The notes under the pieces: model-generated | Databases searched by the model: none | Told to the model about the DNA's origin: nothing | The model's input: the letters and a program-made list of their open reading frames with translations, nothing else | NCBI GenBank assembly: GCA_036399695.1 | Contig: DASWMP010000099.1 | Coordinates: forward strand, 1 to 35,319 | Direction of reading: 5' to 3' | Origin: DASVEE01 sp036399695 | GTDB taxonomy: Bacteria > Acidobacteriota > Thermoanaerobaculia > Gp7-AA8 | DNA: 35,319 nt | Made by a program: the position numbers and the translations under genes | Part shown: positions 8,945 to 16,800 of the stretch, one piece after another | How the letters are laid out: each line of letters begins with the position of its first letter | How positions within the stretch are numbered: the first letter of the stretch is position 1

Positions 8945-9086
8945 GGTTGTTGGTTGTTGGTTGTTCGTGCTGCGCCTCACCACGATCACCGCATAGCACA
9001 GCACCAACAACCAACAACCAACAACCAAACAGAGACCCCCGAGCGCAGCACGGACAACGGACAACGGACAACGGACAACGAACAAC
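8945..9086. repeat. 7-bp-period hairpin element E2 inside the efflux operon
   Basis: Three GGTTGTT units (8945-8965) face three CCAACAA units (9004-9024), a perfect 21-bp inverted repeat around a 38-bp loop. A second array of four GGACAAC units plus GAACAAC (9052-9086) runs directly up to the start codon of the pump gene. Bases 9039-9058 are the exact reverse complement of 31018-31037 in element E3. Confidence 0.9.
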
Positions 9087-9089
9087 GCA

Positions 9090-12000
9090 ATGGTTAAAAA
9101 AATCATCTCCCTCTCCGCCCGCAACCGCTTCATCGTCCTGCTGCTGTACGCGGGCGTGATCGGGCTTGGTGTGTGGGCGACGTTGCGGACGCCGCTCGAT
9201 GCCATTCCGGACATCAGCGACAACCAGGTCATCGTCTATGTCGACTGGCCGGGGCGGTCGCCGCAGCTCGTGGAGGATCAGGTCACCTATCCGCTGGCGT
9301 CGAACCTTCAGGGGCTGCCGAACCTCAAGGCGGTGCGGGCGCAGTCGATGTTCGGCTTCTCGCTCGTCTACGTGATCTTCGATGACGACGTCGAGATCTA
9401 CTGGGCGCGTACGCGGGTGCTCGAACGGCTCAACTACGTCAGCGGCCTCTTGCCCGCCGGCGTGACGCCGCGGCTCGGGCCCGAGGGGACGGGCGTCGGC
9501 CACGTCTTCTGGTACACGCTGCAATCACAATCCCACGACCTCGGGCAGTTGCGTGCGATCCAGGACTGGTACCTCAAGCTCGGCCTGCAGTCAGTGGACG
9601 GCGTGGCCGAGGTGGCCTCGGTCGGCGGGTTCGTGAAGCAGTACCAGGTCAATCTCGATCCCATCAAGATGGCCGCGCGCGGCGTCACCCTCGATACCGT
9701 CATCGAAGCCGTGCGCCGTTCCAACAACGACGTCGGCGGGCGGCTCATCCAGGTCGGCCAGAGCGAGATGATCGTCCGCGGCATCGGCTACATCCGGCAG
9801 GTGGCGGACCTCGAGAACATCGTCGTCGACGCGCCGAACGGCACGCCCATCTATCTCTCCTCGCTCGGCAGCGTGCAGCTCGGGACGGAGCTGCGCCGCG
9901 GCCTCGTCGAGGAAAACGGGAAGGGGGAAGTCGTCGGCGGGATCATCGTGGCCCGCTACGGCGAGAACGCGAAGGACGTCATCGACCGCGTGAAAGCGCG
10001 GCTGGAGGAGCTGAAGAAAGGACTGCCGGCCGGCGTGACGGTGCGCGTCGCCTACGACCGTTCCGACCTCATCGAGCGGGCCGTCGCCACGCTCACCGAA
10101 GCGCTGACCGAGGAGGCGGTGATCGTCTCCATCGTCGTCATCGTCTTCCTGTTGCACGGCGGCTCGGTCATCACCGTGCTGGTGGGCCTGCCGCTCTCCG
10201 CGCTGATCAGCTTCATCCTGATGAAGCAGTTCGGCATCACCTCCAACATCATGTCCCTCGGCGGTGTGGCGCTGGCAATCGGCGAGATCGTCGACGCATC
10301 CATCGTGATGGTGGAAAACGCGTATCGCCAGCTCGCCGAGGGCGGGTTGGAGCGCCCGGGTGCCGGGGCCCGGGGCCCAGGCGGGGTCTCAGACGCCGAG
10401 GTCCAAGGCGGCCCCCCGAACCCCGGGCCGGATTCTCCCCACCCGGGCCCCGGGCCCCGATCCCTGGGCCCCGATCGCGTCTCCATCATCATCACTTCGG
10501 CGCAGCAGGTGGGGCCGGCCATCGTCGGCTCGCTGCTCGTGATGATCGCCTCGTTCCTCCCGGTGTTCCTGCTGACGGGACGCGAAGGGAAGCTCTTTCA
10601 TCCGCTGGCGTACACCAAGACTTTCGCCATGGCAGGGGCGACGCTGCTGGCCATCACGCTCGTGCCGGTGCTCATGACCTTCTTCATGCGCGGGCGGATG
10701 CGGCCGGAGTCGGGGAACCCGGTCAGCCGCTTCTTCACCCGCCTTTACGAGCCGTTCCTCCGCTGGTCGTTGAAGTACGGCAAGGTAATGCTCGGGCTGA
10801 ACGTCGTCGCGCTGCTGATCGCCATCCCGATGATGCTCTCGCTCGGGCGGGAGTTCATGCCGCCGCTCGACGAAGGCTCGCTCCTCTACATGCCGGTCAC
10901 ACTGCCGGCCATCAACATCACGGAAGCGCGCCGCATCGTGCAGTTGCAGGACCGCATCATCGCCCGCCATCCGGCCGTGAAGTACGTCCTCGGCAAGGTC
11001 GGACGCGCCGAGACGGCAACCGATCCGGCGCCGGTCTCGATGTTCGAGACCATCGTCGAGCTGAAGCCGAAAGACCAGTGGCCGCCCGGCATGACGAAGG
11101 ACCGCATCATCCAGGAGCTCAACGACCAGCTCCGCATCCCCGGCGTGACGAACGCCTGGACGCAGCCGATCATCAACCGTATCGACATGCTCAACACCGG
11201 CGTCCGCACGACGCTCGGCGTGAAGATCTTCGGCCCCGATCTGAAGGTGCTGGAAAAGCTCGCCCTCGACGCCGAAACGGTGCTGCGCAAGATTCCCGGC
11301 GCGGCCGATCTCTACACCGAGCGCATCTCCGGCGGGCAGTATCTCGACATCCACGTCGACCGCGAGGCCATCGCCCGCTACGGCATCCCCGTCGGCGTGG
11401 TACTGGACGCGATCGAGACGGCCATCGGCGGGACCAACGTCACCACGACCGTCGAAGGGCGCGCCCGCTATCCGGTCCAGGTGCGCTATCTCGCCGATTA
11501 TCGCGACGATCCCGGCTCGCTGCAGAACATGCTCATCACGCTGCCGACGATGCAGATCCCCCTGGGCCAGCTCGCCAGGATTACCCAGACCGCCGGACCG
11601 GCCATGATCAATTCCGAGAATGGCCAGCTCCGCGCGCTCGTGCAGTTGAACGTGCGCGGGCGGGACATGGGGTCATTCGTCGACGAAGCGCGCGAGGCGC
11701 TCGCCGCGGGCATGCAGTTCCCCGAGGGATACTCGATGCAGTTCTCCGGGCAGTACGAGGATCAGATCCACGCCAGGAAACGGCTGCAGCTCCTGGTGCC
11801 GCTCGTCCTGGTCATCATCTTCGTCATTCTGTACTTCACCTTTCACAGTGCCGTCGAGGCGTCGCTGGTCATGCTCTCGGTGCCGTTCGCCCTCATCGGC
11901 GGCGTGTACCTGATGTGGATCTACGGCTTCAACTGGTCGGTCGCCGTGTGGGTCGGCTTCATCGCCCTGTACGGGGTGGCGGTGCAGACCGGCGTGGTGA

Positions 12001-12335
12001 TGGTGCTGTATCTCCACGAGGCGCTCGACAAGCGGCTGCAGGCCGGCGAGGTGACGGCGCAGGCGATCTTCGACGCCACCGTCGAAGGGGCGCTGCTGCG
12101 CGTCCGGCCGAAGATCATGACGGTGGCGACGACCGTGATCGGGCTGCTGCCGCTGTTGTGGGCGACGGGAACGGGCTCGGACGTGATGAAGCCCATCGCG
12201 GTGCCGCTGATCGGCGGGATGGTCACGTCGACGATCCACGTGCTGCTCGTGACGCCGATCATTTTTCTGATGATGAAACAGCGCGAGCTGCGCCGCGGGA
12301 AACTGCAGCCGTCCGGCTTGCGGGCAGAGGGATAA
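9090..12335 (+). CDS. cusA-like: CusA-family RND heavy-metal efflux pump
   Basis: A 1081-residue inner-membrane proton/metal antiporter, the usual length for HME-RND pumps. Visible motifs: N-terminal TM1 followed by DAIPDISDNQVIVYVDWPGR; TM4 with GGVALAIGEIVDASIVMVEN, whose Asp402 corresponds to the proton-relay Asp of CusA; central domain MFETIVELKPKDQW (Met651) and NRIDMLNTG (Met700), candidate methionine metal ligands; FSGQYEDQ; and a second TM block ending LRVRPKIMTVATTVIGLLPLLW. Residues 421-463, a Gly/Pro/Arg-rich loop after TM4, are encoded by a 7-bp-repeat hairpin and appear to be extra. No SD precedes the ATG; the upstream DNA is the repeat array E2. Copper or silver is inferred as substrate from the adaptor motif and the cupredoxin downstream. 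Confidence 0.95.
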   Translation: MVKKIISLSARNRFIVLLLYAGVIGLGVWATLRTPLDAIPDISDNQVIVYVDWPGRSPQLVEDQVTYPLASNLQGLPNLKAVRAQSMFGFSLVYVIFDDDVEIYWARTRVLERLNYVSGLLPAGVTPRLGPEGTGVGHVFWYTLQSQSHDLGQLRAIQDWYLKLGLQSVDGVAEVASVGGFVKQYQVNLDPIKMAARGVTLDTVIEAVRRSNNDVGGRLIQVGQSEMIVRGIGYIRQVADLENIVVDAPNGTPIYLSSLGSVQLGTELRRGLVEENGKGEVVGGIIVARYGENAKDVIDRVKARLEELKKGLPAGVTVRVAYDRSDLIERAVATLTEALTEEAVIVSIVVIVFLLHGGSVITVLVGLPLSALISFILMKQFGITSNIMSLGGVALAIGEIVDASIVMVENAYRQLAEGGLERPGAGARGPGGVSDAEVQGGPPNPGPDSPHPGPGPRSLGPDRVSIIITSAQQVGPAIVGSLLVMIASFLPVFLLTGREGKLFHPLAYTKTFAMAGATLLAITLVPVLMTFFMRGRMRPESGNPVSRFFTRLYEPFLRWSLKYGKVMLGLNVVALLIAIPMMLSLGREFMPPLDEGSLLYMPVTLPAINITEARRIVQLQDRIIARHPAVKYVLGKVGRAETATDPAPVSMFETIVELKPKDQWPPGMTKDRIIQELNDQLRIPGVTNAWTQPIINRIDMLNTGVRTTLGVKIFGPDLKVLEKLALDAETVLRKIPGAADLYTERISGGQYLDIHVDREAIARYGIPVGVVLDAIETAIGGTNVTTTVEGRARYPVQVRYLADYRDDPGSLQNMLITLPTMQIPLGQLARITQTAGPAMINSENGQLRALVQLNVRGRDMGSFVDEAREALAAGMQFPEGYSMQFSGQYEDQIHARKRLQLLVPLVLVIIFVILYFTFHSAVEASLVMLSVPFALIGGVYLMWIYGFNWSVAVWVGFIALYGVAVQTGVVMVLYLHEALDKRLQAGEVTAQAIFDATVEGALLRVRPKIMTVATTVIGLLPLLWATGTGSDVMKPIAVPLIGGMVTSTIHVLLVTPIIFLMMKQRELRRGKLQPSGLRAEG
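10354..10469. repeat. 7-bp-period hairpin element inside the pump gene
   Basis: The left arm 10354-10386 and right arm 10437-10469 (33 bp each) are inverted copies with few mismatches. Both move in 7-bp steps (GCCCGGG, TGCCGGG, GCCCGGG, GCCCAGG on the left; CGGGCCC, CGGGCCC, CGATCCC, TGGGCCC on the right). A 50-bp loop separates them. The reading frame is kept and encodes a Gly/Pro-rich loop. Confidence 0.88.
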
Positions 12336-12346
12336 TGGAGGACATG

Positions 12347-12754
12347 ATGAAGAAGCTTTCGATGATGACATGTGCCGCCGTGCTGGTCGTAGCCTGCGGC
12401 GGCGGCGAAGCACCGCAGCAATCGGCGACGGCGACGAATCCGACCGCGACGACGCCGGCCCCCGCGCCTGCCGCTCCGGCGGCGCCGAAAGAATTTGCCG
12501 TGAAGGTCAGCGGCGCGGAGTACGTCCCGGCTTCGTTGACGATCCCGAAGGGGGAGCCGGTCCGCATCACCTTCACGCGTGACGAGCAGCCGACCTGCGG
12601 CGACGAGGTGGTCTTCACCTCTCTGAACATCCGCAGGAAGATCGCGGTCAACGAACCGGCCGTGATCGACATCCCCGCCCAGGGCAGCGCCGGCGAACTG
12701 CCGTTCGGCTGCGGCATGGATCAGATGATGAAGGGCAAAGTCGTGGTGCAGTAG
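12347..12754 (+). CDS. Cupredoxin-like copper-binding lipoprotein
   Basis: A 135-residue periplasmic lipoprotein. I start it at ATG 12347 because GGAGG at 12337-12341 lies five bases upstream; ATGs at 12335 and 12344 are also in frame. The lipobox is VLVVAC (Cys17). An Ala/Pro/Thr linker (about 25-48) leads to a single cupredoxin domain (about 49-135) with strands FAVKVSGAEYVPASLTI and EPVRITFTRDE. The likely metal ligands are Cys84 in PTCGDEV and Cys122/Met124 in GCGMDQMM, the pattern seen in small cupredoxins next to copper exporters. It begins 11 bp after the pump stop, so it is part of the operon and probably captures or hands over copper in the periplasm. Confidence 0.88.
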   Translation: MKKLSMMTCAAVLVVACGGGEAPQQSATATNPTATTPAPAPAAPAAPKEFAVKVSGAEYVPASLTIPKGEPVRITFTRDEQPTCGDEVVFTSLNIRRKIAVNEPAVIDIPAQGSAGELPFGCGMDQMMKGKVVVQ

Positions 12755-12798
12755 CGGTCGTCGTCCTGTAGGTCTGATCGTTCTTCAAGGAGGCGGCA

Positions 12799-13254
12799 AT
12801 GCCGACCGTAGTCACCGCGCGCAACAGCGGTTCGTTTCATACCGAGGTGGAGGCGCGGACGCACAAGTTCGTGATGGACGAGCCGTCGAACGACGGCGGC
12901 GGCGACCTCGGGCCAACACCGTACGAGCTGATGGCGGCGGCGCTGGCCGGCTGTACGGCGATGACGCTCCATTTTTACGCGAAGCGCGAAGGGCTGCCCC
13001 TCGAACGCTCCGACGTCAGCGTCACCCACGACCGCCAGCACGCCAAAGACTGCGCCGACTGTCTCTCGACGGCCGGCTACGTCCACCGTTTCCGCGTCGA
13101 CATCAAGATGCACGGCCCGCTGACGAGGGAGCAGAAACAGCACCTGCTGACCATCGCCGCCCGCTGCCCCGTGGCCAAGACCCTGGCCTCGGAGATCAAG
13201 GTGGACGAGTTCCTGGTGGACGATGACGCGGTGGAGACGACGCCTCCGGGGTGA
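12799..13254 (+). CDS. OsmC-family peroxiredoxin-like protein
   Basis: A 151-residue protein with a strong SD (AAGGAGG at 12787-12793) before ATG 12799. It has the OsmC fold signature: GPTPYELMAAALAGCTAMTL with Cys52 and IAARCPVAKTLA with Cys123, the two redox Cys of thiol-dependent organic-hydroperoxide reductases. The middle part (VTHDRQHAKDCADC, Cys85 and Cys88) is an extra Cys pair of the YhfA-like subgroup. It lies 44 bp after the cupredoxin gene and may be co-transcribed with the metal operon, protecting against metal-driven peroxide damage (inference). Confidence 0.9.
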   Translation: MPTVVTARNSGSFHTEVEARTHKFVMDEPSNDGGGDLGPTPYELMAAALAGCTAMTLHFYAKREGLPLERSDVSVTHDRQHAKDCADCLSTAGYVHRFRVDIKMHGPLTREQKQHLLTIAARCPVAKTLASEIKVDEFLVDDDAVETTPPG

Positions 13255-13280
13255 GGCGGCGTCCCGCGCCGGGATGTATA

Positions 13281-13306
13281 GGACCTATGGGACAGATGGG
13301 ACCTAT
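13281..13306. repeat. 9-bp-period repeat N2
   Basis: Three near-9-bp units: GGACCTAT, GGGACAGAT, GGGACCTAT. Together with N3 (13621-13670, opposite orientation) it flanks the truncated DUF5615 gene. Confidence 0.7.
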
Positions 13307-13315
13307 GGCAGAGCG

Positions 13316-13534
13316 TTACCTCTTGAACAGCGCCAGAATGTCGCGACCGGCGGAGCCCTGCAGTTCCGCGATCAGCGGGTACTTCGCGCGGATGAGCGCT
13401 TCCACGTCAGCCGTCGTGCAGTTGCCGAGGCGCAGCCAGATCCGTTTCGGCGATAGCCGTGTTGCATCGCAGGGTTGCCCGCCGCGCTTGTCTGCCTCGA
13501 CTGTGATGATGCCTTCGTAGGACATGCGCAGCAT
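13316..13534 (-). pseudogene. 5'-truncated DUF5615 (PIN-like, toxin-type) gene fragment
   Basis: A 72-residue reading frame whose C-terminal half matches the DUF5615 family pattern: RIWLRLGNCTTADVEALIRA followed by a short helical tail ending LALFKR. Full-length members are about 110-120 residues and begin with a strand holding an acidic DEN/DL motif. Here that part is missing, and the region around GIITVEADKRGG does not carry the usual VTKDADF. The truncated end abuts a 10-bp palindrome (13542-13579), and 9-bp repeats lie on both sides. Most likely a decayed toxin-like gene; expression as a short protein cannot be excluded. No antitoxin partner is seen. Confidence 0.6.
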
Positions 13535-13541
13535 TTTATGC

Positions 13542-13579
13542 CTAGTGTCGTATCGCGCTCGAGCGTGTCACGACACTAG
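13542..13579. repeat. Palindrome CTAGTGTCGT / ACGACACTAG
   Basis: Perfect 10-bp arms at 13542-13551 and 13570-13579 enclose an 18-bp loop that contains the smaller palindrome CGCTCGAGCG. It sits exactly at the broken 5' end of the DUF5615 fragment and could be a small mobile palindrome or a terminator-like hairpin. Confidence 0.75.
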
Positions 13580-13620
13580 CAGCCGTACGTCTCGGTATCC
13601 GGCCGACGGCACAGCTCCAT

Positions 13621-13670
13621 TCCCATAGGTCCTATACGTCCTATAGGTTCCCATTCGTCCCATCGTCCCC
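13621..13670. repeat. 9-bp-period repeat N3
   Basis: About five units in tandem (TCCCATAGG, TCCTATACG, TCCTATAGG, TTCCCATTCG, TCCCATCG), the reverse orientation of N2. Confidence 0.75.
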
Positions 13671-13713
13671 CGCAAGCACAGGCGATATTTCCGCAGGTAG
13701 GGATCTCCCGCCA

Positions 13714-13785
13714 GCCGTCACACCTTAGACGGAAGCTTGCGCGATGTCTGCACTTGCCAGATCCCGGGCCCCGCCGTGACACCTT
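13714..13785 (+). promoter_or_regulatory. Direct repeat upstream of the giant lanthipeptide-like gene
   Basis: GCCGTCACACCTT (13714-13726) and GCCGTGACACCTT (13773-13785) differ by one base and are 59 bp apart. Each is preceded about 12 bp earlier by GATC(T/C)C. They lie 45-116 bp before the start of the 1175-residue protein. They could be operator half-sites for the cluster or a small duplication. I see no convincing -35/-10 pair. Confidence 0.35.
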
Positions 13786-13829
13786 TGCCGCGACGTACAC
13801 GCTTGTACTGATCACAACAGAGGATCGTT

Positions 13830-16800
13830 ATGGAGAATGTGACCAAACCCCAATCGAACCAGAGGCTCGATCCGGTGGCCGGCACGTTCACGCCCGACAG
13901 TGATGTCGGTACCTCGCTCTGGGGGTTCCTCGGACCCGCCAGGGACGACATGTACCGGCTCTACACTGACGGTAGCTTCACCAGGTTCTACGAGATCCCG
14001 CAGCGCGCCATCGTCTGGGTCGAATCGGAAGACCCCGGGGATGACGCGGGCCCGGCTCGCGTGCACGTCGCCAGCGGCACTCCGCTCGACGTCGTCGACA
14101 CGTCTGCCGCGGCCGGTTGGCTCGGCGGCAGCATCACTGCCGGCTATCTCCAGAACCAGAGTGCGAGCAGCGTGACGGCCACCGCGGCCTGTACGCATGA
14201 AGGTGGACATCCGATGCAGGCGGCGGCACCCGCGCTCTGCATCACGCTTTACACGGCCAATCCCACATGGTGCCGCGGCGGCGGCGATGGTGGCGGCGGT
14301 CGCGGCGAAGGCGGCGACGCCCGCTGCGTCGAGATCCTGCACACGGAGGTCTGCACGCTGCAGGCGAAAGTCGGCCAGGGCGAGAACGCCTGCGCCGAGA
14401 TTCTGGCCACGCAGTACTGCACCTTCCATCCGGACGACGTGCTGAACACGGCCGTCTGCACGCTGAATCAGGCCGGCGGTGAGGCGGTCTGCGTCGAAGT
14501 GGCGCGTACCGCGGCCTGCACCCTGCCCAACGGCGGTGGTGCCGCCACGGTCTGCATCATGGTGATGACGTCCGTGGCCTGCACGTTCGACCAGCAGGTG
14601 CAACAACCGAACGTGCCCCCTGCCACGCCCTGCTTCCTCGTCCTCGGCACGCAGTACTGCACGGACGTCGGCCCGGCGGCCAACCTCGCCGATCCGGGAT
14701 GCCGGGTGCGTTACCTGACGCTCACGTGCACTGGCGGCGGCGACATCCAGCACGACCAAGGGGCCGGCTGCGGCAATGCTGGCAACACCGTCATCTACAC
14801 GCTGGCGGCCGAGGGGGTCGAGGCGAAGGGGTGTGCGGAGGTCCTGCGCACCGTGGCGTGTACTTTCCTGCCGGAGCCTGGCACGCCGCCGAAGTGTATC
14901 CAGATCGCGCACACGGCGGTCTGTACGTTCGGCGCCGCGCAGAACTGCGGCCATGTCCTGATGACCGCCGTCTGCACGCTGACCGCCGAGGCTTCGCCGT
15001 GCGGTGCCGTGCTGACGACATATCACTGCACGATCGGCGGCGAGCCGGATTGCAAGCCGGTCCGCACGACCATCGTCTGCACGCTCCCGCGTCCGCGGGT
15101 CGACGACGGCTGTCGCGACGTCCTCAACACCACCGGTTGTACGGCCGGTCTCGCGGCAGCGGCGGACGCCGGTTGCCAGCAGTTCGTCTGGACGGCCGGT
15201 TGCACGCTCCAACGCGACGCATTCGCCGCGCGCGGGGCGGCCGGTCCGGGCTGTACGATCATTACCGCCACGCTGGTCAACTGCACGATCGGCGGTGCGA
15301 ACCCCTGCCGCTTCATTCTCTGGACGCAGGCCTGTACCGGCGCCGGCGGAGGGAATGAGCCGGTGATTTGTCCGACCGTGCTCACCGCCCGTCCAACCTC
15401 GTGCGGTCCGCGCGGCGGTGGAGGAGGAGGCGGTGGTGGCGGTGGTTGCAGGCCGGCGCGGACCGCCGTTCCCACGATGTGCGATCAGCCGATCTGCCTG
15501 ACGGTCGTCACGGCGAATCCGACCGATTGCGGCCAGGTCTGCCTGACCGTCGTCACGGCGAATCCAACCGATTGCGGTGGCCAGGTCTGCCTGACGGTGG
15601 TCACGGCCAATCCCACGGACTGCGGCCGCCTCGGTGCTGCTGCGGCGGCGGCATGTAAGCCGTTCCAGACGGCGGTGCCGACGAACTGCGACGTGCAGTG
15701 CATCACGCAGCACACAGCCTGTCCGACGTGGTGTCCCGATACCGGCGGCGGAAACGCTGCGAATGCGGCGTTCGTCGCGGCGTGCCGGCCGGTGCGGACG
15801 GCCATCCCCACCGGATGCGAGCAGCCGATCTGCCTGACCGTCGTCACGGCCAATCCGACCGACTGCGCGCCTTGCGGCTTCGTGCCGACGGTGCCGCCGA
15901 CGCGTTGCGGCGGTGGTGGTGGCGGATGCCATCCGATCCGCACGGCACTGCCGACGGAGTGCGACGTGATCTGCCTGACCGTCGTCACGGCGAACCCGAC
16001 GGATTGTCAGCGCCCGTGCGGCTTCGTGCCGACCGTGCCGCCGACGTTCTGCGATCAACAGCCTTGCGTACCGTTCATCACGGCCAATCCGACCGGGTGC
16101 GTCTGCCGGCGGATTCGCACCGCGATTCCGACGGACTGCGCTCCGCAGCCTTGCCTGACCGTCGTCACGGCCAATCCGACGGACTGCGAAGGCGGTGGCG
16201 GCGGGTGCTATCTGACGGTCGTCACGGCCAATCCCTCCAACTGTCCGGGTCCGTGCGGCTTCGTGCCGACCGTACTGCCGACGTTCTGCGATCAGCCGAT
16301 CTGCCTGACCGTAGTCACGGCGAATCCGACCGATTGCGGCGGTGGTGGTGGTGGTGTCGCGGCAGCGGCCGCGGCATGCAAGCCATTCCAGACGGCGCGG
16401 CCGACGAACTGCGACGTGCTCTGTCTCACCGTCGTCACCGCCTGTCCGACCTGGTGTCCTGATACCGGCGGCGGAGCCTTTGCGGCCGCAGCCGCGTGCA
16501 AGCCGTTCCAGACGGCGCGTCCGACGAACTGTGACGTGAACTGCATCACCGTCGACACGGCGTGTCCGACCTGGTGTCCTGATACCGGCGGCGGAGCCTT
16601 TGCGGCCGCGGCCGCGTGCAAGCCGTTCCAGACGGCGCGTCCGACGAACTGTGACGTGAACTGCATCACTGTCGAGACGGCGTGCCCGACCTGGTGTCCC
16701 GACACCGGCGGCGGAGCCTTTGCGGCCGCGGCCGCAGCCGCGTGCAAGCCGTTCCAGACGGCGCGCCCGACGAACTGCGACGTTCTCTGCCTGACGGTCG

